From Streptomyces sp. WM6378 (GTDB taxonomy: Bacteria; Actinomycetota; Actinomycetes; Streptomycetales; Streptomycetaceae): DNA of 52,044 nt. The notes beneath the pieces were generated by a model. That model was not told the origin of the DNA and did no database searches. It saw nothing but the letters and a program-made list of their open reading frames with translations. Position numbers and translations under genes: made by a program. The stretch covers positions 1 through 52,044 of the forward strand of contig NZ_LGDD01000316.1 of NCBI RefSeq assembly GCF_001279695.1. The letters run 5' to 3'. Positions 8,752 through 16,118 of the stretch are shown here, in pieces (the stretch's first letter is position 1; every line of letters starts with the position of its first letter).

Positions 8752-11094
8752 TCAGGCCCGTAGGTCCACCAGGAGCGGCGGCGCGTGCTCTCCCTTCACG
8801 GTGGTCAGCGAGAGCACCGCGTGCCCGGCGGGCACCTGGTGGGCGAGCTCGGAGGCCGACCAGCGCTCCCGTTCGACCTTGCGCACGGTGACGGCGTCGG
8901 TGGTGACGGCCTTGCCGGTGACGAGTTTGCGCAGCGCGTGGACCGCCCGGGTGAGCGGCTGGTCGGCGAAGACGGTGTGCTTGGCGACCTCGGTGGTCTC
9001 CACCCACTCGGTGCCCCATGCCTGCGCGAAGAGCCGCCCGTCCCAGGTGGTGACCCCGGAGAACGTCATGTGGCAGCCGACCGAGCCGAGCAGCGAGGTG
9101 TGCAGCTGTTCCGGTACGTCGCCGAGCGCCCGCAGGGTGAGCAGCACCCCGGCGTTGCAGTTCCGCAGCCGTTGCAGGGCCCGTACGGACTCGGCGGTGA
9201 CGGCGTGCGTGGCGTCGTCGACGGCGAGGAAGGCGAAGAGCGAGCGGTCCCGGCGGGCGGCCGCGCCGGCGGTGAACTGGGCCAGCATCAGCCGGGTCAG
9301 CAGGTGCGCCGCCTCCGGGTGGCCGCGTTCGGGCACGTCGACGCGGACCCGCAGCGGGTGTTCGAGCGAGCGCAGCGAGAACGGCCGGGTCTCGCCGGTG
9401 GTGTCGAAGAAGCCCTCGAAGGCAGGGCGGTCGAGCACCGCGACGCGCGCGGCGAGCGCGAGCCCCGGGTCGCCCGGGGTGCCCAACTGCCGCTCCCTGG
9501 CGTCGAGTTCGCGATGATAGGAGCGGTGCTCTTCGGCGTCGAGGCTCGCCCGGAGCTCTTCGATGGCGCCGGGTGATCCGTCGAGCAGCTCGCGCAGGAC
9601 GGGGACGGCGGGGAAGCGTCCGTGGGCCGCGCGGTAGGGGCCGAGCAGTTGCGCGAGGGCGGTCGCGGCCCGCCGCGAGTCGACCTCGGGGATGTCCCCG
9701 GCGAAGGCCTCGGCGAGCAGGCCGGCGGCCTCGTCGGGGTCGGCGGTGCCGCCGTACAGGTCGAGGTCGTACGCCGAGGAGGCGTCGCCGGGCTTGATCA
9801 CCACGTCGTAGCCGTCGTCGGCGCCGAGCGGGGTGCCCGCCGCGCACACCGCGACGACGGCGGCCTTCCCGGCCAGCGCCTGGAGCGCGAGCGACTCCAC
9901 CACGGGCCGCACCAGGTGCCGGGTCTTGCCCGAGCCGAACGGTCCGACCGCGAGCAGCGAGGAGCCGAGCGCGGCCGGGTCGACGGCCGCGCCCGCGCCC
10001 CTGCGGGCAACCGGGGTGCGCTCGGCGTCCGGGTAGCGGCCGAGCCGGACCTGCGAGGTGAGGAGGTCGTGGGTGGCCGCGCGGGCGGGCAGCTCGCGAT
10101 CGCCCGAGGGGTGCAGACAGGCCCGCGCGCCCTGCCCGGCGACCGCCTCGGTGAACGCGCCGAGCCGGGCCGGGTCGGCCTTCACCGATGCCCAGGCCCG
10201 CCGGATCCGTACGCAGTCGACGTCGTTCATCCGCCCGGACCGCTCCTCGGCCACCAGCCGGTCGGCGGCCGCGGCGAGACCCGCTGCCCGCAGCTGGGGC
10301 CAGTCGGCCGGGGAGGCGACAGAGGTGGGGGGTGCGGACGCCTGCGCCGCGGGGTCGGCCTTGCGCTTGCGGAAGTGGCCGAGCCAGTCGCCGGCCTTGG
10401 CGAAGGGCCACAGCACGGCGCCTCCGACCAGCACGTACAGCGCGTAATTGACGAACGTGGCCACCGCCCGGTCGCCGTTGCCGGTGGTCCAGGACAGCGG
10501 GAACAGGCTCCAGACGGTGAAGAAGAACGGGAACAGGCTGGTCCCTATCACCAGCCATACCGCCACGCCGCCGGCCAGCGCGGTGCGCAGGGTCCGCTCG
10601 GGCTGGGGGCAGTCGACCGCGTACCGCCGGAACACCTCCAGCCAGTTGCCCATCCGGCCGAACACGTAGATCAGCAGCGCCGCGAAGAGGCTGTTGTAGA
10701 CCTCGATGGCGGTGATCGCCTCGGGCGGCCTCGGATACCTCCACCACTGTGTCGGCGTGAACAGCTCAAGCAGCACCCGGCTGTGCGGGACGTACCCGTT
10801 GGTCCACAGCGACCAGACGAGGGTGGCCGCGAGCAGGGCCACGAGCGCGCCGACGAGGAGGGCCCGGTCGGGCACCCGGTCCGGGTCGGCGTCGGGGCGC
10901 GGCTTGTGGCCGAAGCGCCACAGGCCGGGTTCGGCCGGGGCGCGCGGGGTGCGCAGCCAGTCACCGAGGGCGGGCGCGGCCGCGGGCGCCTCGACGGGCC
11001 GAGGCGGGAGCGGCGGGCGCGGCGGCGGCACTACGGGGCGCGGGACCGCCCCCGAACGGGTGCCGCGTGCGTCCTGCGTGCCTTCGGTGTCCAT
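8752..11094 (-). CDS. membrane-anchored TraD/VirD4-like ATPase (type IV coupling-protein-like), orphan
   Basis: A 780-aa protein with a proline-rich cytosolic N-terminus (1-60) and four predicted membrane segments (about 78-97, 130-147, 172-202 and 211-230). A large P-loop ATPase domain follows. Walker A is GPFGSGKT with Lys390. The Walker B-like strand FLAVDD has Asp626 and Asp627. This layout resembles VirD4/TraD/TraG coupling proteins, which pump DNA or protein substrates through type IV secretion channels. No relaxase, mating-pore, FtsK/Tra or plasmid gene is nearby, so its partner is unknown. I start it at ATG 11092-11094; a longer frame upstream lacks a membrane-protein character. It is transcribed divergently from gabT and ends 153 nt before the pucR-like start. 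Confidence 0.75.
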   Translation of the reverse strand: MDTEGTQDARGTRSGAVPRPVVPPPRPPLPPRPVEAPAAAPALGDWLRTPRAPAEPGLWRFGHKPRPDADPDRVPDRALLVGALVALLAATLVWSLWTNGYVPHSRVLLELFTPTQWWRYPRPPEAITAIEVYNSLFAALLIYVFGRMGNWLEVFRRYAVDCPQPERTLRTALAGGVAVWLVIGTSLFPFFFTVWSLFPLSWTTGNGDRAVATFVNYALYVLVGGAVLWPFAKAGDWLGHFRKRKADPAAQASAPPTSVASPADWPQLRAAGLAAAADRLVAEERSGRMNDVDCVRIRRAWASVKADPARLGAFTEAVAGQGARACLHPSGDRELPARAATHDLLTSQVRLGRYPDAERTPVARRGAGAAVDPAALGSSLLAVGPFGSGKTRHLVRPVVESLALQALAGKAAVVAVCAAGTPLGADDGYDVVIKPGDASSAYDLDLYGGTADPDEAAGLLAEAFAGDIPEVDSRRAATALAQLLGPYRAAHGRFPAVPVLRELLDGSPGAIEELRASLDAEEHRSYHRELDARERQLGTPGDPGLALAARVAVLDRPAFEGFFDTTGETRPFSLRSLEHPLRVRVDVPERGHPEAAHLLTRLMLAQFTAGAAARRDRSLFAFLAVDDATHAVTAESVRALQRLRNCNAGVLLTLRALGDVPEQLHTSLLGSVGCHMTFSGVTTWDGRLFAQAWGTEWVETTEVAKHTVFADQPLTRAVHALRKLVTGKAVTTDAVTVRKVERERWSASELAHQVPAGHAVLSLTTVKGEHAPPLLVDLRA

Positions 11095-11340
11095 CGACCC
11101 CTTGCCCCCTGACCAGCCAGGTCCGTTCCGAGCGCTGCGAACGCTCAATCTAGCGGCAGGGCACGAGCGTTCACCGCCGCAGCGCACCACATGCTCGCCC
11201 GGGGGAACTGTCCGCCGAGGACAACGGACACACCCCCACCACTACCGAACGGCGCATGCCACGGCCCGTTCGTGCGCCTTAGCCTGCCAAGAAAGCCAAG
11301 GAAGCGTCCGAATCCCCACGAAAATCTCCAGGAGCCCCTC

Positions 11341-12675
11341 ATGAGCGCGATCCCGCAGGAGCGCCGCGTCGTCACCGCCATCCCCGGCCCGAAGTCGCAG
11401 GAGCTTCAGGCCCGCCGTCTCGCGGCCGTCGCCGCCGGTGTGGGCTCCACGCTGCCCGTCTTCACCGCGCGCGCGGGCGGCGGCATCATCGAGGACGTCG
11501 ACGGCAACCGCCTGATCGACTTCGGTTCCGGCATCGCGGTGACGTCGGTGGGCGCCTCCGCCGAAGCCGTGGTGCGCCGCGCCAGCGCCCAGCTGCAGGA
11601 CTTCACGCACACCTGCTTCATGGTCACGCCGTACGAGGGCTACGTCGCCGTCGCCGAGCAGCTCGCCGAGCTGACCCCGGGCGACCACGCCAAGAAGTCC
11701 GCCCTGTTCAACTCGGGCGCCGAGGCCGTCGAGAACGCCGTCAAGATCGCCCGTGCGTACACCAAGCGCCAGGCCGTCGTCGTCTTCGACCACGGCTACC
11801 ACGGCCGCACCAACCTGACGATGGCGCTGACCTCCAAGAACATGCCGTACAAGAACGGCTTCGGACCGTTCGCGCCCGAGGTCTACCGCGTGCCGGTGGC
11901 CTACGGCTACCGCTGGCTGACCGGCCCGGAGAACGCCGGCGCCGAGGCGTCCGCGCAGGCCATCGACATGATCAACAAGCAGATCGGCGCGGACAACGTC
12001 GCCGCGATCATCATCGAGCCGGTGCTCGGCGAGGGCGGCTTCATCGAGCCGGCCAAGGGCTTCCTGCCCGCGATCAGCCAGTTCGCCAAGGACAACGGGA
12101 TCGTCTTCGTCGCGGACGAGATCCAGTCCGGCTTCTGCCGCACCGGCCAGTGGTTCGCCTGCGAGGACGAGGGCATCGTCCCGGACCTCATCACCACCGC
12201 CAAGGGCATCGCGGGCGGCATGCCGCTCGCCGCCGTGACGGGCCGCGCCGAGATCATGGACTCCGCGCACGCGGGCGGCCTCGGCGGCACCTACGGCGGC
12301 AACCCGGTGGCCTGTGCCGCCGCCCTCGGCGCGATCGAGACGATGAAGGAGCTCGACCTCAACGGCAAGGCCAAGCGCATCGAGGAGGTCATGAAGGCGC
12401 GCCTGGCGACCATGGCCGAGAAGTACGACATCATCGGCGACATCCGCGGCCGCGGCGCCATGATCGCCATCGAGCTTGTCAAGGACCGCGCCTCGAAGAC
12501 GCCGAACCCGGAGGCCGCGGGCGCGCTCGCCAAGGCCTGCCACGCGGAGGGACTGCTCGTCCTGACCTGCGGCACGTACGGCAACGTGCTGCGCTTCCTG
12601 CCCCCGCTGGTCATCGGCGAGGACCTCCTGAACGAGGGCCTCGACATCATCGAGCAGGCCTTCACCAGCGTGTGA
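11341..12675 (+). CDS. gabT: 4-aminobutyrate (GABA) aminotransferase
   Basis: A 444-aa class III PLP-dependent aminotransferase that moves the amino group of GABA to 2-oxoglutarate, giving succinate semialdehyde and glutamate. Visible hallmarks are FNSGAEAVENAVKIARAYT, the HGYHGRTN segment, the VADEIQSGF motif with the PLP-contacting Asp, and TTAKGIAGGMPL with the Schiff-base Lys288. The ATG at 11341 is preceded by an AGGAG ribosome-binding site eight nt upstream. The divergent neighbour is the TraD-like ATPase, with a 246-nt intergenic region that must hold both promoters. Proximity to polyamine transport and aminobutyraldehyde dehydrogenase genes supports a role in putrescine/GABA breakdown. 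Confidence 0.94.
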   Translation: MSAIPQERRVVTAIPGPKSQELQARRLAAVAAGVGSTLPVFTARAGGGIIEDVDGNRLIDFGSGIAVTSVGASAEAVVRRASAQLQDFTHTCFMVTPYEGYVAVAEQLAELTPGDHAKKSALFNSGAEAVENAVKIARAYTKRQAVVVFDHGYHGRTNLTMALTSKNMPYKNGFGPFAPEVYRVPVAYGYRWLTGPENAGAEASAQAIDMINKQIGADNVAAIIIEPVLGEGGFIEPAKGFLPAISQFAKDNGIVFVADEIQSGFCRTGQWFACEDEGIVPDLITTAKGIAGGMPLAAVTGRAEIMDSAHAGGLGGTYGGNPVACAAALGAIETMKELDLNGKAKRIEEVMKARLATMAEKYDIIGDIRGRGAMIAIELVKDRASKTPNPEAAGALAKACHAEGLLVLTCGTYGNVLRFLPPLVIGEDLLNEGLDIIEQAFTSV

Positions 12676-12777
12676 CGCTGAGTAGTCGGCACCGCCTGTG
12701 AAGAACGTGTGGGGGGGCAATGGCGGGATGGAGTTCCCGCTGTCGGTCCCCCGCGGTCTGCCGTACGGTTTCTGCAG

Positions 12778-13575
12778 ATGAGAGAAACACCCCGCCCGCA
12801 GGGGACTGCGGGCGATTCCAGGGCGGAGCATCCCCAGCCTTGCCCTGGTCGTGCCCTCGCGCACACCACTGGAGCCTCCGGCTCCGGAACTCCTCACCGA
12901 TCGGATGGCCGTCCGCCCCACACCCCCCGGGGCGAGCGGTACGCCGGTCAAGGCGGCCGCCCCGGAACCTCCCCCCCTGTTCCGGGGCGGCCGGCTTTCC
13001 TCTTCGCCACGCTGCTCTGCGTGTTCGCGGTCATCACCTGGCAGGTCGCATCCGGTGGCCCGCTGCGCCGTCTTGACGAGCGCCTGGACCGGGCGGTGAC
13101 CGGCCACGGCCCGGCCGCCCTCGCGGAAGCCCTCGCCGACCTCGGCAGCATGCCGGTCGCGCTCCCCGTCCTCGCCCTGGCCATCGCGTACGCCCTGTGG
13201 CGCGGCCTGCGCCGGCAGGCGTTGATCGCCGCCGTGACGATGGCGCTCGTGCCGCTCCTCATCGTGCCGCTGAAGGACTGGATCGCCCGGCCGGGTCCAC
13301 TGGAGGCCGCCACCGGCTACTACCCCTCGGGCCATACCGCGACCGCGATGGTGGCCTATGGCGGGGCCGCGCTCCTGCTGTCTCCGCACGTACGCCGCAG
13401 GTGGCTGATGCCCGTCGCCGCGGGGGCACTCACCGCGGCGACGGGCATCGGTCTGGTCCTGCACGGCTACCACTGGCCCCTGGACGTGCTGGCCAGCTGC
13501 TGCCTGTGCGGGGCGCTCCTGGTGGTCAGCTCCACGGGTATGCGTCGAAGTTCTTCGAGAACTCGCCGCCGTTGA
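12778..13575 (+). CDS. PAP2-family phosphatase, membrane protein (start uncertain)
   Basis: A 265-aa (or shorter) type 2 phosphatidic-acid-phosphatase-like membrane protein. Its catalytic motifs are KDWIARP, then PSGH (in GYYPSGHTATAM) and HGYHWPLD, with four to five hydrophobic segments. Such enzymes dephosphorylate membrane lipids such as phosphatidate or undecaprenyl pyrophosphate. The N-terminal 90 residues are low-complexity and unlike the family. Candidate starts are GTG 12709 and ATG 12778, neither with a good ribosome-binding site, and a strong hairpin (12793-12814) falls inside the N-terminal region. Either the true start is later at an unusual codon or the 5' end has a frameshift. 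The last 50 nt overlap the convergent chitinase gene. Confidence 0.72.
   Translation: MRETPRPQGTAGDSRAEHPQPCPGRALAHTTGASGSGTPHRSDGRPPHTPRGERYAGQGGRPGTSPPVPGRPAFLFATLLCVFAVITWQVASGGPLRRLDERLDRAVTGHGPAALAEALADLGSMPVALPVLALAIAYALWRGLRRQALIAAVTMALVPLLIVPLKDWIARPGPLEAATGYYPSGHTATAMVAYGGAALLLSPHVRRRWLMPVAAGALTAATGIGLVLHGYHWPLDVLASCCLCGALLVVSSTGMRRSSSRTRRR
12793..12814 (+). terminator. 9-bp hairpin with GGGA loop downstream of gabT
   Basis: A perfect 9-bp stem (12793-12801 with 12806-12814) closed by a GGGA tetraloop lies about 120 nt past the gabT stop. It is the best terminator candidate for gabT. If so, the real start of the PAP2 gene is probably downstream of it. No U-tract follows. Confidence 0.45.
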
Positions 13576-15340
13576 ACCGGTCCCAGTTGATGGACCACGT
13601 CATCAGGCCGCGCAGGCCCGGCCAGGTTCCGTGGGTCTGGTACGCGCCGCAGTTCGCCTTCTTCGTCAGGCAGTCCAGGGTCTTGGCGACCTCGGTCGGG
13701 CTGGTCCAGCCGTTGCCGGCCTGAGTGGAGGCGGGCAGGCCGATGGCGACCTGGTCGGGGCGCAGCGCGGGAAACGTCTTCGAGGTGTCGCCCGCGACCG
13801 GGAAGCCGGTGAGCAGCATGTCGGTCATGGCGATGTGGAAGTCCGAGCCGCCCATCGAGTGGTACTGGTTGTCCAGGCCCATGATCGAGCCCGAGTTGTA
13901 GTCCTGGACGTGCAGCAGCGTGAGCGAGTCGCGCAGCGCGTGGATGACCGGAAGGTAGGCGCCGCAGCGCGGATCCTGCCCGCCCCAGGGGCCCGAGCCG
14001 TAGTACTGATACCCCAGCTGAACGAAGAACGTCTCCGGGGCCATCGTCAGGACGAACTTGGAGCCGTACTTGGCCTTGAGGGTCTTCAGGGCGTCAATGA
14101 GGTTGACGATGACGGGAGTTGTGGGGCTCCTGAAGTCCGTGTCGCCGGTGTTCAGGGACAGGGAGTGGCCCTCGAAGTCGATGTCGAGGCCGTCCAGGCC
14201 GTAGTCGTCGATGATCTTCGAGACGGAGGAGACGAAGGTGTCGCGGGCGGCGGTCGTGGTGAGCTGGACCTGGCCGTTCTGGCCGCCGATCGAGATGAGC
14301 ACCTTCTTGCCCGCGGCCTGCTTGGCCTTGATGGCGGCCTTGAAGTCGGCGAGCGGCTCGACGGTCGGGCACTCGCTGACCGGGCACAGGTTGAACCGGA
14401 TGTCGCCCGAGGTCGCCGAGGTCGGTTCGCCGAAGGCCAGGTCGATGATGTTCCAGTCGTCGGGCACGTCCGCCATGCGCGTGTAGCCCGCGCCGTTGGC
14501 GAAGGACGCGTGCAGATAGCCGACCAGCGCGTGGCCGGAGGGCGGCGGGGTGGTTCCGCCCGTGGTGGCCGCGGTGACGGCGGCCGACTTCGGGGACTCC
14601 CCCGCAGAGTTGGTCGCGGCGACCTGGAAGGCGTACGAGGTGGTGGGGGTCAGACCCGTGACGGTGGCCGAAGTCCCGCTCACCGAGGCCGCCTTGGCGC
14701 CGTCGCGGTAGATGTTGTAGCCGGTGGCGCCGGTGGCCGGGGACCAGCTCAGGCCGATGCTGGAGGAGGTGGCGCCGGAGGCGGTGAGCCCGGCGGGGGC
14801 GGCCGGTATCTGGACGGGGGCGCCGCCGGGGCCGATCAGGCTCACATCGTCGGCCTCGTAGGCGGCGGTGCCGTACCAGCCGTGCGTGTAGACGGTCACC
14901 GAGGTGGTGCTCGCGCCGGTCTTGAAGGTGGTCGTCAGCTGCTGCCAGGAGGGCGCGGACTGGGTCCAGGTCGACACGTCGGTGGTGCCGGTGCCGGAGG
15001 CGCCGAGGTAGACGTAGCTGCCCTGCACCCAACTGCTCAGCGTGTACGTGGAGTTGGGCTGCACGGCCACGACTTGGGAGCACTGCGCGTTGTCGCTCCC
15101 GGCCGGTGTGGCCTTCAGGGCGCCGGTGCCGCTGTGCACGGGCGAGGAGACGGCGACGCCGCTGCCCGCGGTGCAGTTCCAGCCGTCGAGTCCGGATTCG
15201 AAGCCGCCGTTGCGCATGAGGTCGGCGTCGGCGGCGTGCGCGGACGGCGCCACGGCGACGAGTCCGGCCGCGGCGAGGGTGGCCGCCGTGAGGGCGGCGA
15301 AAAGGGATGACCGTAGGGCCGGATGTCTGGTGCGGTCCAC
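13526..15340 (-). CDS. secreted GH18 chitinase with carbohydrate-binding and FnIII domains
   Basis: A 604-aa exported glycoside hydrolase. A signal peptide (about 1-36, ending SAHA before ADAD) is followed by a CBM-like jelly-roll region (about 37-170, NGGFESGLDGW start). A fibronectin type III domain (about 180-260) and a TTPPPSG linker lead to the GH18 domain (about 271-604). The catalytic DxxDxDxE motif is DGLDIDFE with acid/base Glu390. It hydrolyses beta-1,4 chitin outside the cell. I choose GTG 15338-15340 because a full AGGAGG site sits just upstream and the signal peptide begins there. A DasR-like operator lies within its promoter, implying N-acetylglucosamine control. The 3' end overlaps the convergent PAP2 gene. 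Confidence 0.94.
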   Translation of the reverse strand: MDRTRHPALRSSLFAALTAATLAAAGLVAVAPSAHAADADLMRNGGFESGLDGWNCTAGSGVAVSSPVHSGTGALKATPAGSDNAQCSQVVAVQPNSTYTLSSWVQGSYVYLGASGTGTTDVSTWTQSAPSWQQLTTTFKTGASTTSVTVYTHGWYGTAAYEADDVSLIGPGGAPVQIPAAPAGLTASGATSSSIGLSWSPATGATGYNIYRDGAKAASVSGTSATVTGLTPTTSYAFQVAATNSAGESPKSAAVTAATTGGTTPPPSGHALVGYLHASFANGAGYTRMADVPDDWNIIDLAFGEPTSATSGDIRFNLCPVSECPTVEPLADFKAAIKAKQAAGKKVLISIGGQNGQVQLTTTAARDTFVSSVSKIIDDYGLDGLDIDFEGHSLSLNTGDTDFRSPTTPVIVNLIDALKTLKAKYGSKFVLTMAPETFFVQLGYQYYGSGPWGGQDPRCGAYLPVIHALRDSLTLLHVQDYNSGSIMGLDNQYHSMGGSDFHIAMTDMLLTGFPVAGDTSKTFPALRPDQVAIGLPASTQAGNGWTSPTEVAKTLDCLTKKANCGAYQTHGTWPGLRGLMTWSINWDRFNGGEFSKNFDAYPWS

Positions 15341-15383
15341 AACTGCCTCCTGGCAAGGGCGTATTGAGACACGAAGCCCGCAC

Positions 15384-15412
15384 AACATGGTCCAGACCAA
15401 TCGGGTTGTCAA
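15384..15412 (-). promoter_or_regulatory. chitinase promoter with embedded DasR-type operator (dre, 15386-15401)
   Basis: On the minus strand a perfect -35 TTGACA (15407-15412) is followed after 17 nt by CATGTT (15384-15389), a weak -10. The palindrome TGGTCCAGACCA (15388-15399) nearly fills the spacer. It closely matches the known DasR site consensus (core TGGTCTAGACCA) and the direct-repeat elements known from streptomycete chitinase promoters. DasR is the GntR-family repressor released by glucosamine-6-phosphate. A protein bound here would block polymerase directly. Confidence 0.82.
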
Positions 15413-15437
15413 GACCTCTGGCACTGAGCCGTCCCGG

Positions 15438-15902
15438 TCAGTCCCGGCTGCCCCCGTCCCGTGCGATGTGAGCCGCCGCCTCGTGCATCGCCAGCTCCAG
15501 GAGGGTCGGGTCGGTGAGGGTGCCCGAACCGTCCGGCGGCACCAGCCAGCGCACCCCGCCGGTCGCCCGGCCCGGGTACGGCACCACGATCCAGGTGCCG
15601 GCGCCCGCACCGCGCACCCCCGTGCCGAGCCACCGCGCGACGGTGCCCGGCGGCACGAAGAAGCCGATGCGCGCGTCACCGAAGTCGGCGAGCACGGGGC
15701 CCGGCCGGTCCACGAGCCGGGTCAGCACATCGAGGGCGTGGCTTCCCAGCTCGCCCGGCAGGATCAGTACGTCCCAGCGCCTGCCGGCCGGAAGGAGTGC
15801 GACCCCCAGGGGGTTCCGCTCCCATTCCCATCGGCAGGCGTCGGGATCCGGCGCCACCGACGCCAGCCATTCCACCGCGGTCTTCGACCCCGAGGCAGTC
15901 AT
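15438..15902 (-). CDS. hypothetical protein, related to streptomycete primase/polymerase-like (prim-pol) N-terminal regions
   Basis: A 154-aa protein with no signal peptide or membrane segment. It has a WDVLILPGELG strand, a GFFVPPGTVARWLG segment, and near the C-terminus VRWLVPPDGSGTLTDPTLLELA. This pattern resembles short streptomycete proteins annotated as bifunctional DNA primase/polymerase-like. The acidic catalytic triad of an active prim-pol is not evident to me, so no enzymatic activity is claimed. The start ATG at 15900-15902 begins MTASGSKTAVEW. It sits just upstream of the chitinase gene on the same strand. The 98-nt gap between them contains the dre operator, so they are probably separate units. 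Confidence 0.6.
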   Translation of the reverse strand: MTASGSKTAVEWLASVAPDPDACRWEWERNPLGVALLPAGRRWDVLILPGELGSHALDVLTRLVDRPGPVLADFGDARIGFFVPPGTVARWLGTGVRGAGAGTWIVVPYPGRATGGVRWLVPPDGSGTLTDPTLLELAMHEAAAHIARDGGSRD

Positions 15903-16118
15903 TGCCGTCCTCCGTCCGGTCCCACTCCACTGGGCACAGCCAGTGCGTCCACGAAGGAGAGGGGCGACAGGGCGGGCTATGACGCGACTTCGGGCACCTC
16001 GAAGGAGTGAACCGGGTCACACCGCGATCGAAGGACGTGCGCCCCCGGCGTGACCAGGGGCGTGTGACCGGGGGCGTATGACCGGGGGCGCACGAAATGA
16101 TCAAGCACGCGAACCGTG
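15903..16118. other. 216-nt intergenic region with a tandem repeat
   Basis: This gap between the oxidase stop and the start of the hypothetical gene contains a 14-bp tandem repeat (16051-16092, listed separately). I see no hairpin strong enough to call a terminator and no small gene. Part of it must be the promoter of the 154-aa gene. Confidence 0.5.
16051..16092. repeat. 14-bp tandem repeat, three copies
   Basis: The units are TGACCAGGGGCGTG (16051-16064), TGACCGGGGGCGTA (16065-16078) and TGACCGGGGGCGCA (16079-16092), each differing at one or two positions. The array starts 26 nt past the oxidase stop. It could be a slipped-strand duplication or a cooperative protein-binding array. Confidence 0.85.

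Noticed and set aside
8752..11094. An integrated conjugative element around the TraD-like gene
   Set aside because: No integrase, att-like direct repeats, tRNA gene, relaxase or base-composition shift is visible, and the flanks are core genes.
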